Source of the DNA: Clostridia bacterium
GTDB lineage: Bacteria > Bacillota > Clostridia > Oscillospirales > CAG-272
Assembly: GCA_017556745.1 (NCBI GenBank)
Contig: JAFYMF010000023.1
Span: forward strand, 1 to 64,000
Direction: 5' to 3'
DNA length: 64,000 nt
Part shown: piece by piece, positions 25,318 through 33,525 of the stretch
How the letters are laid out: the number at the start of each line of letters is the position of its first letter
Numbering within the stretch: position 1 is the first letter of the stretch
Position numbers and translations under genes: made by a program
Notes under the pieces: generated by a model
The model's input: the letters and a program-made list of their open reading frames with translations, nothing else
Database searches by the model: none
Told to the model about the DNA's origin: nothing

Positions 25318-26367
25318 ATGATAACTTCGGAATCTCTTAAAAAGACTCTCGGTACCAAGATCCCGCTTAACTTCGGGGCTGACGGTAAATTCCGTGTATT
25401 ATTGTTTTCAGATATACAGTGTAAAGAGGACGGCGACCCAAGAACACTTGAGGCTATGGAAAAAATAGTTGCCGAAAAGACCCCCGATCTCGTTCTCTGG
25501 GGCGGCGATAACCCCCACAGCGCACCCGACAAGGAGAGCTTTATCCGTATGATCGGTAAGTTTGCCTCTCCCATGGAGAGCCGCAACATTCCTTGGGCGC
25601 TGACCTACGGAAATCACGATGACGTAATGTGCCTCGATATGCCTATGGACGAGATGCAGAAAACTCTTGAAGAGGAGTTCCCCTGCTTTATCTCCAAGAC
25701 CACCGAGGGTATTCATGGTATCAGTAACTATGTCCTTCCCGTGTACTCGTCTTCCGATAAAGAAAAAATATCGTTCAACATATTTTCTCTTGATACCGGC
25801 AGAAAGCTTCGTGATCTTCATCTCGACTGTAATATCAGAGTTGATGATATTCGCGAGGCGATCAAGCTGGAGGAGGCACCTCTTGGTCTTAAAAACGGTT
25901 TTGACATAATCCGTTTTGATCAGCTTATGTGGTACTGGAACACATCCTGCGAGATAGAAAAGGAGAATGGAAAAACTCCGGCTATCATGCTCACACATTA
26001 CTGCCCTCACGAGCATATCGCAATAAGAAAGAATCCCGAGGCTACCCGGATGACCGGTGAATTTCCCGAGGCTATCAGTCCCGGCTCCATCAACCCCGGA
26101 CTTTTTGCAACCGTGCTTCAGAGAGGTGACGTTATGGGTATGTACTTCGGTCACAACCACCGTAACTCTGCTGAGGGTGTATACTGCGGCATAAGACTTG
26201 GTTATATAGGCTGCATCGGCTTTGATGCCTACGGTTTCAAGTCTGAGACTGACAGCGGAAGACACCGTCTCCGCGGTGCTCGCCTTCTTACATTTGATGA
26301 GTCGGACATTGAAAATTATACCTCCGAGTTTATCCTCGCTTCCGACTATGTCAAGTTCTATGACTGA
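25318..26367 (+). CDS. Metallophosphoesterase (calcineurin-like)
   Basis: 349 residues. Dinuclear-metal motifs occur in order: FSDIQ (D32), WGGDN (D64, N65), YGNHDD (N99, H100, D101), a histidine in LTHYCPH and YFGHNHRN near 279. DIQ replaces the usual DxH at the first motif, as in the fungal Dcr2/PAP-like branch. No signal peptide, so it is cytoplasmic; the substrate is unknown. AAAGG lies before the ATG. Own promoter and terminator, so probably monocistronic. Confidence 0.88.
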   Translation: MITSESLKKTLGTKIPLNFGADGKFRVLLFSDIQCKEDGDPRTLEAMEKIVAEKTPDLVLWGGDNPHSAPDKESFIRMIGKFASPMESRNIPWALTYGNHDDVMCLDMPMDEMQKTLEEEFPCFISKTTEGIHGISNYVLPVYSSSDKEKISFNIFSLDTGRKLRDLHLDCNIRVDDIREAIKLEEAPLGLKNGFDIIRFDQLMWYWNTSCEIEKENGKTPAIMLTHYCPHEHIAIRKNPEATRMTGEFPEAISPGSINPGLFATVLQRGDVMGMYFGHNHRNSAEGVYCGIRLGYIGCIGFDAYGFKSETDSGRHRLRGARLLTFDESDIENYTSEFILASDYVKFYD

Positions 26368-26388
26368 GTGAGAATATTAACGTAAATG

Positions 26389-26420
26389 AATCCCCCTGCT
26401 TTCGTTGCGGGGGGATTTTT
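26389..26420 (+). terminator. Terminator of the metallophosphoesterase gene
   Basis: Stem AATCCCCC/GGGGGATT with a following T-run. Confidence 0.8.
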
Positions 26421-26536
26421 GACTGTATGATTATGCTTGACTCGATGTCCTGTGGGATGTATAATTAACTGAGAAAGCGATGACGGCAGTGAATACAGAA
26501 GTATTATAAAAAGCACTGAATGATGGAGAATAAAAA

Positions 26537-27937
26537 ATGGAAAAGATAAAAGCTGAAATATACAGAAAAACAGATGAGATGAGAATGAGAAACCTCATGG
26601 GTATAATGACCTTGACAGACAGAATATCTATTGAGAGCTACCGTCATCTCGTAAGAGAGGGAAAAAACGGAGAGGACACCGTTGAAATATGGACAGATGC
26701 CTTTAATGCCGCGCTGAGGGATCATCAGACTGTTGCCATCCCCGGCGGTGATATCCCGTACTATATCGACGGAACTATAATCGTGCCTTCAAACAGATGT
26801 ATTGTGTGTGAGGAAGATACGGTCATCCGTCAGACTATAGGAACCGAAATAATTCTTATGCGTAATGAAAATGCCGCTGACGGAAGTAACATGCCGATGG
26901 TGAGAGGAAACGAGGATGTGAACATCTCTATTCTCGGCGGTCACTGGGAGGAGAGTTATACCTCACGTCTCGGTTACAGAAAAAGCGGCAAATACGATAA
27001 TACCGAAACCTTTATGGGTGTATCCACTCTTATGTTCTTTTCAAATGTAAAGGGACTTACAGTAAGGGACGTTACATTTGCAAACACCGCTGGCTTCTCT
27101 CTTCAGGCGGGAGATGCGGAGGATATGTGGTTTGAGAGAATAAGATTCTTAAACTGCTTTGCCGACGGTCTGCATATAAACGGTAACACAGAGAATATTC
27201 TCATCCGTGACGTTAAGGGTCACGTGGGTGATGATATAGTCGCACTTAATATGTACGACTGGAAGAACTCCTCTGTGAATTTCGGACCTATGAGAACTGT
27301 GCTTTGTGAAGATGTGGAGCTTGACGAGGCAAGCGGATATAAGGCTTTCAGAGTTCAGCCCGGGCAGTATAAGTTTGCTGACGGCTCTGTGGTTGACTGT
27401 ACCGCAGAGGATATTATCATAAAGAATGTCAGGGGTATGATAAGTTACAAGCTTTACTTCCAGACCCCCGCTTATAAAATAGGTGTTGAGGAACCGGAAT
27501 GGGGTGGTGTCGGAAGCGGAAAAAATCTGTTCTTTGAGGATATTACAGTGGATCTGGCACATCCCATCGACCGTTTTGACGGATATGAAAACTCTGATCC
27601 TGTCAGAGGTAACATGGGTGTTTTTGAGATTGGTGCAAATATTCAAAATATTTCCTTTGAGAATATAAACGTTACCCTACATTATGATAAATATCCTATG
27701 TCCTACCTGCTTACAGTTGGTCCTAAGTCCTCTCTTATAGGTGACGGACTTGAGACCGAGGTATTTGACCCGTATCTTTCTTCTTCTGTGGGGAATGTTG
27801 TACTTAAAGATATAACCGTCAATGGCAAAAAGGTTACCGATTACAGCGATATAGTAAAAACCGTAAAGTTCAGTGATATCAATTCAGATGGCCGTTCTAC
27901 AGGTGAAGGCATAATAGAGAATATCTCAGTCTGCTGA
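26537..27937 (+). CDS. Right-handed parallel beta-helix protein, GH28-like
   Basis: 466 residues. The N-terminal lead-in ends with IPYYIDGTIIVPSN, a pattern common in polygalacturonase-like proteins. Turns of beta-helix follow: VSTLMFFSNVKGLTVRDVTF as a pattern, DGLHINGNTENILIRDVKGHVGDD (pattern DGxHxxG...GDDxxAL), resembling the DG and DD catalytic spacing of GH28. There is no signal peptide, so any substrate would be imported. GGAG precedes the ATG. It could also be a lyase or an epimerase of the pectate-lyase-like superfamily. Confidence 0.75.
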   Translation: MEKIKAEIYRKTDEMRMRNLMGIMTLTDRISIESYRHLVREGKNGEDTVEIWTDAFNAALRDHQTVAIPGGDIPYYIDGTIIVPSNRCIVCEEDTVIRQTIGTEIILMRNENAADGSNMPMVRGNEDVNISILGGHWEESYTSRLGYRKSGKYDNTETFMGVSTLMFFSNVKGLTVRDVTFANTAGFSLQAGDAEDMWFERIRFLNCFADGLHINGNTENILIRDVKGHVGDDIVALNMYDWKNSSVNFGPMRTVLCEDVELDEASGYKAFRVQPGQYKFADGSVVDCTAEDIIIKNVRGMISYKLYFQTPAYKIGVEEPEWGGVGSGKNLFFEDITVDLAHPIDRFDGYENSDPVRGNMGVFEIGANIQNISFENINVTLHYDKYPMSYLLTVGPKSSLIGDGLETEVFDPYLSSSVGNVVLKDITVNGKKVTDYSDIVKTVKFSDINSDGRSTGEGIIENISVC

Positions 27938-27945
27938 GAAAAATA

Positions 27946-28010
27946 AAACATCCGTATCTTACACTTTGAGCAAAAAGCTCATAGCATAGGATACGGATGT
28001 TTCGTTTTTG
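27946..28010. terminator. Terminator between beta-helix gene and spoVS
   Basis: Outer stem AAACATCCGTATC/GATACGGATGTTT with an inner TGAGC/GCTCA hairpin. It lies between convergent genes and may serve both. Confidence 0.8.
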
Positions 28011-28038
28011 ATATTCTCTTTTTCGCCGCATCAAGACA

Positions 28039-28308
28039 TTAGTCGATGATAGGGGATGATAATATCTTGAAAAGTATTGCTGTTCTTTCCTCGCCGTTGA
28101 TAGCAAGATCAACAAATGAGGGAGAACAGGAAATACTAATCTTGTCCGGTACGAGGAAAGAACCTGCAATAGCGATAGCCTTTACTGCCTGGTTAACAGC
28201 GCCTGCGCCTATTGCTTGAATACAGACCTCTTTCCCTTCCCGAATGATACCGGCAAGTGCTCCGGCGACCATGTTGGGATTAGACTTTGAAGATACTTTC
28301 AGTTCCAT
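28039..28308 (-). CDS. spoVS: Stage V sporulation protein S
   Basis: 89 residues. The whole protein matches SpoVS: LKVSSKSNPNMVAGALAG, IQAIGAGAVNQAVKAIAIA and INGEERTAILFKIL. It is a small Alba-like fold protein that affects septation and coat assembly in Bacillus. ATG 28308 is chosen because AGGAG is eight bases upstream; a GTG three codons earlier overlaps that site. It is downstream of ymdB and rny, as in other endospore formers. A perfect 18-base palindrome lies just before the ribosome site. Confidence 0.95.
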   Translation of the reverse strand: MELKVSSKSNPNMVAGALAGIIREGKEVCIQAIGAGAVNQAVKAIAIAGSFLVPDKISISCSPSFVDLAINGEERTAILFKILSSPIID

Positions 28309-28324
28309 TGTGCACACTCCTGTA

Positions 28325-28342
28325 GTTTTATGTACATAAAAC
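28325..28342. promoter_or_regulatory. Perfect 18-base palindrome upstream of spoVS
   Basis: GTTTTATGTACATAAAAC reads the same on both strands. Its end is about five bases from the spoVS ribosome site. It could be an operator for a dimeric regulator, or a hairpin that limits ribosome access. No consensus for a known regulator is recognised. Confidence 0.6.
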
Positions 28343-28426
28343 GGTATGCCGGACTGTATTGTATTTCTGCGTATGGTCTATGTTTTATGGTTTGTAATGT
28401 GTTTTGACCGCTCTGCGGCCTGTATA

Positions 28427-29200
28427 TCAGATTTTTTCTCTGATTCTCTCGATTGATACGGTACGTGTACCATCAAGGGTAATGATGGCTCCGCACAGAT
28501 AAATGTCTCCCTCAGCGGGGGCAAATCTTACCGGGAGTCTTGTTCTCAGCTTACGTATGACCTCGTCCTTTCGAACTCCCAGAATTCCACCGTCAGGACC
28601 GCACATGCCGAGATCGGTTATAAAAGCGGTACCACCGGGAAGTAACTTTTCATCAGCAGTCTGCACATGAGTATGTGTACCGACGACTGCATTTACTCTG
28701 CCATCAAATTCGTATGCCAGAGCCATTTTTTCAGAGGTCGCTTCTGCATGGAAATCAACTACGGATATATCGTAGCTGCCGTGCTCTCTGTCAAGAATTT
28801 TCTCAAGTGTCTCAAATGGACAGGACAGGGGCTCCATGTATACCGTACCGAGAAGACTTACGGTAAGAAGTCTGTAGCCTGTCACATCGGTTATCGTGTA
28901 GCCTTTTCCGGGATTAGCTGATGGGTAATTTGCCGGTCTGAGGAGAACGTCGCTTTCATCAAGCATTTCTCTGAGGTCATTTTTCTTCCAGATATGGTTA
29001 CCCGATGTTATAACATCAACACCGCCCATGAGCAGTGTTTTTGCATCTTTTGGGGAAAGACCGTTGCCGCTGCTGGCGTTTTCTCCGTTTGCAATAACGG
29101 TATCGATCTTCAGTTTGCTTCGCAGATTCCAGAGACATTCGGACAGTCGTGTTGTTGTATGCTCTCCTACAACGTCTCCTATAGTAAGAATTCTTATCAA
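28427..29200 (-). CDS. ymdB: YmdB-type metallophosphoesterase (TIGR00282)
   Basis: 257 residues from a TTG start; the in-frame reading has no earlier or nearby ATG. The family motifs are complete: IGDVVG (D9), IANGENASSGNGL, TSGNHIWKK, DFHAEATSEKMA and GTHTHVQTADEKLLPGGTAFITD as a pattern. In Bacillus YmdB hydrolyses cyclic nucleotides and affects biofilm and motility choices and RNase Y-dependent mRNA levels. It is placed between rny and spoVS, the conserved order. Confidence 0.94.
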   Translation of the reverse strand: MIRILTIGDVVGEHTTTRLSECLWNLRSKLKIDTVIANGENASSGNGLSPKDAKTLLMGGVDVITSGNHIWKKNDLREMLDESDVLLRPANYPSANPGKGYTITDVTGYRLLTVSLLGTVYMEPLSCPFETLEKILDREHGSYDISVVDFHAEATSEKMALAYEFDGRVNAVVGTHTHVQTADEKLLPGGTAFITDLGMCGPDGGILGVRKDEVIRKLRTRLPVRFAPAEGDIYLCGAIITLDGTRTVSIERIREKI

Positions 29201-29235
29201 AACAGCGCTCTTTTCTTAATGACTTTTTCAAAGAA

Positions 29236-29276
29236 ACACGGCGGGAAAGCTCTGATATAGCGTTCCCCCGCCGTGT
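29236..29276 (-). terminator. Terminator-like hairpin between rny and ymdB
   Basis: 10-bp stem ACACGGCGGG/CCCGCCGTGT followed on the minus strand by TTTCTTTG. The T-run is broken, so termination may be partial and some transcripts may continue into ymdB and spoVS. Confidence 0.65.
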
Positions 29277-29349
29277 AAGTTGCTATGTTGCGTAAGCGCA
29301 GGGCCGTTATTCGGGGGATTACCCCGGAAAGGGTGTAGCGTTTAGCGAT

Positions 29350-30900
29350 TTATTTTGCGAAATCTATTGCTCTGCTCTCACGAATAAGGTTGACCTTGAT
29401 CTGTCCGGGATATTCAAGCTCGGACTCTATCTTGGCAACTATATCACGGGCAAGCTGATGCATCTCTGCATCGCTGACCTGCTCGGGCTTGACCATTATG
29501 CGGATCTCGCGGCCGGCCTGAATAGCGAAAGTCTTTTCAACTCCCTCAAAGCCCTTTGCGATTTCTTCAAGCTTGGTAAGGCGCTTGATGTAGTTTTCAA
29601 GCTCCTCTCTGCGTGCACCGGGACGTGCGGCGGAAACCGCGTCGGCAGCCTGTACGATCATTGCTACGAGGGTTGTGGGCTCAACGTCACCGTGGTGAGC
29701 CTCGATTGCGTGGATAACTTCTTTATTTTCCTTGTACTTACGTGCTACATCAACACCGATCTGTACGTGAGAGCCCTCAACCTCCTGGGTAAGAGCCTTA
29801 CCGATATCGTGAAGAAGACCTGCACGGCGGGCAAGTGTGGAATCGATACCGAGCTCATCTGCGATTACGCCGGAGAGGTAAGACACCTCAATGCTATGCT
29901 GAAGAACATTCTGTCCGTAACTTGTTCTGAAGCGGAGACGTCCGAGAAGACGTACCAACTCCTGATTGAGTCCGTGAACACCGGTCTGAATAACAGCCTT
30001 TTCACCTGCGACCTTAATAACCGCCTCAACCTCTTTACGAGCTTTTTCAACAGTTTCTTCAATTCTTGCGGGATGTATACGGCCGTCCGAGATCAGCTTC
30101 TCAAGAGCGATTCTTGCGATCTCACGGCGAACAGGATCAAATGCGGATATTGTAATTGCTTCGGGAGTATCATCAATTATCAGATCTACACCGGTAATGG
30201 TTTCGATGGTTCTGATATTACGTCCCTCACGGCCGATGATCCTACCCTTCATCTCATCGTTGGGAAGGTTAACGACGGATACTGTGACCTCACCTACATG
30301 ATCGGGAGCGCAACGCTGTATTGCAAGAGAAAGTATATTCTTAGCCTTGGTGTCAGCCTCGTCCTTAAACTGCGCCTCAAGCTCCATCATGCGGATAGCC
30401 ATCTTGTGCTTAACTTCGCCCTCAATGCGAAGCATAAGCTCTTCTTTTGCCTGGTCTGCAGAAAGACCGGATAATTTTTCAAGGACCGAAATCTGTTTGT
30501 CGAGAGCCTCACGCGCTTCTGCGGCGAGCTGTTCGTTTTCTTTGATCTTACGGTCAAGACTAGCTGCTTTTTCCTCAACCTGTTCGGTCTTACGGTCAAG
30601 CTGCTCTTCCTTCTGGGTAAGTCTTGTTTCGAGACGGGAAACTTCTTTACGACGTTCTTTTATCTCGTTTTCGGACTCTGTTTTGCTTTTGAGAATTTCC
30701 TCCTTGGCTTCAAGGAGAGCTTCTTTTTTCTTTGTTTCTGCGGTTTTGATACCTTCTTCGACGATTCGCTTTGCCTGGAGCTCTGCGGAACCGATCTGAG
30801 CTTCTGCTACATTTTTACGATATAAAAAACCAGCGGCTGTTCCGGCGATAAGTCCTACCACCGCGGCAACTATGATCAATATTATTGCTAGCGGGCCCAA
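29350..30900 (-). CDS. rny: Ribonuclease Y
   Basis: 516 residues if started at TTG 30900, which lies eight bases after AGGAGG; a GTG at 30909 touches that site. An N-terminal membrane helix (about 2-25) is followed by a long coiled coil rich in Glu/Lys (about 30-200), a KH domain with [15 protein letters not shown], and an HD domain with [17 protein letters not shown] and AIEAHHGD. It is the membrane-bound endonuclease that starts mRNA decay. Both rny and ymdB use TTG, which may keep expression low. Confidence 0.95.
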   Translation of the reverse strand: MGPLAIILIIVAAVVGLIAGTAAGFLYRKNVAEAQIGSAELQAKRIVEEGIKTAETKKKEALLEAKEEILKSKTESENEIKERRKEVSRLETRLTQKEEQLDRKTEQVEEKAASLDRKIKENEQLAAEAREALDKQISVLEKLSGLSADQAKEELMLRIEGEVKHKMAIRMMELEAQFKDEADTKAKNILSLAIQRCAPDHVGEVTVSVVNLPNDEMKGRIIGREGRNIRTIETITGVDLIIDDTPEAITISAFDPVRREIARIALEKLISDGRIHPARIEETVEKARKEVEAVIKVAGEKAVIQTGVHGLNQELVRLLGRLRFRTSYGQNVLQHSIEVSYLSGVIADELGIDSTLARRAGLLHDIGKALTQEVEGSHVQIGVDVARKYKENKEVIHAIEAHHGDVEPTTLVAMIVQAADAVSAARPGARREELENYIKRLTKLEEIAKGFEGVEKTFAIQAGREIRIMVKPEQVSDAEMHQLARDIVAKIESELEYPGQIKVNLIRESRAIDFAK

Positions 30901-30943
30901 ATAAAACACCTCCTGTTAGATTTTTGTTTTGAAAATATTCATT

Positions 30944-31012
30944 GACGCCGCAAAGGGAGCGGCGGAACATAAATGCAGACTTGTGGATACGGGAGGACAA
31001 GACCCCGCATCC
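30944..31012 (-). promoter_or_regulatory. Two hairpins in the rny leader
   Basis: On the minus-strand transcript a 9-bp stem GGATGCGGG/CCCGTATCC (30985-31012) is followed by GCCGC/GCGGC (about 30944-30962). They lie in a leader of about 128 bases between promoter and AGGAGG and may affect stability or autoregulation of the RNase Y message. Confidence 0.5.
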
Positions 31013-31034
31013 TAAAAAGAATACATATATGGTT

Positions 31035-31063
31035 ATTTTAATAAAAAATTAGTCATATGTCAA
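31035..31063 (-). promoter_or_regulatory. Promoter of rny
   Basis: Minus-strand TTGACA (31058-31063), 17-base spacer, TAAAAT (31035-31040). Confidence 0.65.
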
Positions 31064-31137
31064 GTAAAATGTAGTAAAATCAAAAACCTTTGTAAAAAAA
31101 TACAAATGAATATTACCCTTTTAGTGCAGTTTGTTCC

Positions 31138-31166
31138 TTGCATAACATCTTGCTAGAGTATATAAT
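31138..31166 (+). promoter_or_regulatory. Promoter of the flavin reductase-like gene
   Basis: TTGCAT (31138-31143), 17-base spacer, TATAAT (31161-31166). The start of the message near 31173 would fall at the base of the hairpin below. Confidence 0.6.
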
Positions 31167-31174
31167 TATAAAAT

Positions 31175-31208
31175 GGGGATGTTCGCCAAGGCGGAAAGAC
31201 TGTACCCC
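31175..31208 (+). promoter_or_regulatory. Compact leader hairpin next to a ribosome site
   Basis: GGGG (31175-31178) can pair with CCCC (31205-31208), and CGCC/GGCG (31184-31187 with 31190-31193) forms an inner stem. The GGAGG ribosome site begins at the next base. The short size recalls compact translational switches, but I recognise no known class. Confidence 0.4.
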
Positions 31209-31224
31209 GGAGGTTTGCTTTTTT

Positions 31225-31734
31225 ATGGAAAAATTTTATAAGACTGAAGTTGAAAAAATAAATGAAAATCCGTTTACCCTTATTGGGCGTGAGTGGATGC
31301 TGGTAACTGCCACCGACAAAAACGGCGGATATAATACAATGACCGCCAGCTGGGGTGGACTCGGTGTGCTTTGGGGGAAAAATGTTGCTTTCGTGTTTAT
31401 CCGTCCTCAGCGCTATACACGGGAGTTTGCCGACTCGTCAGATACAGTTACCCTTTCATTCTTTCCTGAAGAATACAGAAGTGCACTGTCCTTCTGCGGC
31501 TCCCACAGCGGCAGGGATTTTGACAAAGCGGCCGAGACCGGTATTACCCCTGTGCTTACCGACAGCGGTGCTGTGACATTTGAAGAGTCGAGACTTGTTC
31601 TTGAGGGAAGAAAACTTTACCGCGATGCGCTGAAGGAAGAGTGCTTTATCGACAGCGAAGCTCTTTCTCACTATAAAGCAGGTGATTTTCACTATGTATA
31701 CGTTTACGAGATAACAGAGGTATACCGGAAATAA
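31225..31734 (+). CDS. Flavin reductase-like FMN-binding protein
   Basis: 169 residues. The family pattern is visible: a start with NPFTLIGREWMLVTA, then NTMTASWGGLGVLWGKNVAF, VFIRPQRYTREF and VTLSFFP, followed by a GSHSGRDFDKAAETG segment. This is the split-barrel FMN-binding fold seen in flavin reductases and flavoredoxins. GGAGG lies eleven bases before ATG 31225. It may serve redox metabolism in an anaerobe; the partner is unknown. Next gene follows after 52 bases. Confidence 0.85.
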   Translation: MEKFYKTEVEKINENPFTLIGREWMLVTATDKNGGYNTMTASWGGLGVLWGKNVAFVFIRPQRYTREFADSSDTVTLSFFPEEYRSALSFCGSHSGRDFDKAAETGITPVLTDSGAVTFEESRLVLEGRKLYRDALKEECFIDSEALSHYKAGDFHYVYVYEITEVYRK

Positions 31735-31786
31735 GTTTTTGCTTTTAAATTTTTAACTTTTGAGGATAAATGATTATCGGGGAAAT

Positions 31787-33091
31787 ATGAAACTCACACA
31801 GACACCATTACGAAAACTTTTTAATTTTAAGGATGAACGTGCCAAGGGACGTTCGTGTATGCTGCTTACATATGCATGCGGAAGTATAATTCCCATGCTC
31901 AGCGGCGGTTTATTTCATACCAGCTTTCTGTCGTCAAGCGGCATAAACATAGTCGAGCTTGGTATACTTGCGTTTATTCCGCCTATTACCAAATGCTTCA
32001 GCGTTTTTTGTCCCAGTGTGCTTGAGCGGTTTAAAAAGAGAAAGCTTGTTCTGGCTTTAAGCCGATTACTGTATTACACCTTCTACATTCTCGGTGTAAC
32101 ACTTATTCCGTTTTTTGTAGAAGATCAAAGCCTGAAAATGGGGCTTTTTATCGCTTGTGTATTTGCGGCAAATATGTCATATGCTGTGTTTAACGGCGGA
32201 TATATAGTGTGGCATCTTAATTTTATACCGGATGAGGTCAGGGTCGATTATTTTTCGGTAAATACATTTGTCTCATCCACCTTGGCAAGCATAGCATCGA
32301 TTGTTGCAAGTGTAGTGGCCGACATGCTGTCCGGCTCTCCATACGAGCATACGATAATTGTAGTACTGAGATTTATCGCCTACGGTATCGGTATTCTTGA
32401 TGTTATCGTGTTGTCACTGCCAAAGGAGTTTCCCTATAAGCAGGAGGCACGTCCGCGGTTACGCGACATAATAATAAAGCCTGTTAGTCATAAGCCGTTC
32501 GTACTTACGATGGTTATTATCGCCGTGTATAATTTCTTCCAGTATCTGCCCCAGTCATCGTATAACTATTATTTGCTCAACGATGTGGGAGTGGAGTTTA
32601 CAATGACAGGCATGATAAGTGTTTTCTACTCTGTGTTTATAATAGTTCTCATGCCGATGTGGCAAAGGGTAATACGCAGGATTGGCTGGATGAGAACCTT
32701 TGCATTATGTGAATTGCTTTTTCTGCCTACAACATTAGCGTTATCATTTGTAACTAAGGATAATTATCTTTGGCTGTTTCCTACGGTAAGATTGATCCAG
32801 CACGTTTTTGCAGTGGGTGTCGGTATATCCACATCAAATTTACTGTATCTGAATATGCCGGGAAGTGATCAAACCAATTATGTATCTTTTCACGAGCTTA
32901 TACTTAATATAGCTACATTCCTCGGTACTACAGCCGGTACTTGGTTCGTTGCTACCTTCCCATATGCTCAGGTTTCCTTTTTTGGTGTCACATTCGGTAA
33001 TGTACAGATGCTTCAGTGGGTGTGTACCGCAAGTAAGATTCTGGTTCCCCTGATGATCGTGCTGATGTTTCGAAAAAAGGAGAAAATATAG
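31787..33091 (+). CDS. MFS-like multi-spanning transporter
   Basis: 434 residues with about 12 hydrophobic helices. The cytoplasmic N-terminus (KLTQTPLRKLFNFKDERAKG) is basic. Loops after helix 2 (ERFKKRKL) and in the middle (PKEFPYKQEARPRLRD) are basic, as expected for an inside orientation. The overall layout resembles major facilitator proteins, but no specific substrate motif is read. GGGGA precedes ATG 31787, which fits better than the earlier in-frame ATG. Confidence 0.75.
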   Translation: MKLTQTPLRKLFNFKDERAKGRSCMLLTYACGSIIPMLSGGLFHTSFLSSSGINIVELGILAFIPPITKCFSVFCPSVLERFKKRKLVLALSRLLYYTFYILGVTLIPFFVEDQSLKMGLFIACVFAANMSYAVFNGGYIVWHLNFIPDEVRVDYFSVNTFVSSTLASIASIVASVVADMLSGSPYEHTIIVVLRFIAYGIGILDVIVLSLPKEFPYKQEARPRLRDIIIKPVSHKPFVLTMVIIAVYNFFQYLPQSSYNYYLLNDVGVEFTMTGMISVFYSVFIIVLMPMWQRVIRRIGWMRTFALCELLFLPTTLALSFVTKDNYLWLFPTVRLIQHVFAVGVGISTSNLLYLNMPGSDQTNYVSFHELILNIATFLGTTAGTWFVATFPYAQVSFFGVTFGNVQMLQWVCTASKILVPLMIVLMFRKKEKI

Positions 33092-33097
33092 CTATTT

Positions 33098-33130
33098 GCC
33101 GTCGCAGAGCACTGCGGCGGCTCTTTTTTT
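33098..33130 (+). terminator. Terminator of the transporter gene
   Basis: Stem GCCGTCGCAG/CTGCGGCGGC (one G-T pair) followed by CTCTTTTTTT. Confidence 0.85.
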
Positions 33131-33223
33131 GTGAGATAAATATTTATTTACCTATTTTATTTTTTGAATTTATATGTTATAATGTAGTGTGAAATAGAAT
33201 TGTTGTGCGGAGGAAAAGGGAAA

Positions 33224-33496
33224 ATGGCATGGTCGGTAGACCGCATTGAGACAGGTGAATCGGAAAAATTTGCTGTGCTGGTGTCGGATGACGGCAAAAC
33301 TGTTGTGGTGTCTCTTTTACGTGCCGAAGCTCTTGCGGAATGTAAGATCGGTGAGGGCGATGTTTTCGATATTGCTTTTGACGGTGATATCCCTCTGGCA
33401 ATGAATGTTCTTCCTCGGGAGAGAGAGCAGAGAGCGGAAGGTAACAAATCAAGACTCGCATCACTTTTCGGAAGAAAAAACAAGAAAAGAAAATAA
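33224..33496 (+). CDS. DUF3006 family small protein
   Basis: 90 residues. WSVDRIETGESEKFAVLVSD, a central VVSLLRAEAL and GEGDVFDIAFDGD fit the DUF3006 pattern of a small beta-barrel-like domain. The tail is highly basic (FGRKNKKRK), suggesting nucleic acid or membrane contact. GGAGG precedes ATG 33224; a TATAAT box lies at 33178-33183 without a good -35. Function unknown. Confidence 0.7.
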   Translation: MAWSVDRIETGESEKFAVLVSDDGKTVVVSLLRAEALAECKIGEGDVFDIAFDGDIPLAMNVLPREREQRAEGNKSRLASLFGRKNKKRK

Positions 33497-33525
33497 GAAC
33501 TGTTATACAGGAGAAATATGAAATT

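Noticed and set aside
25408-26265. 285-residue frame opposite the metallophosphoesterase
   Set aside because: The plus-strand gene has all catalytic motifs; the antisense frame has none.
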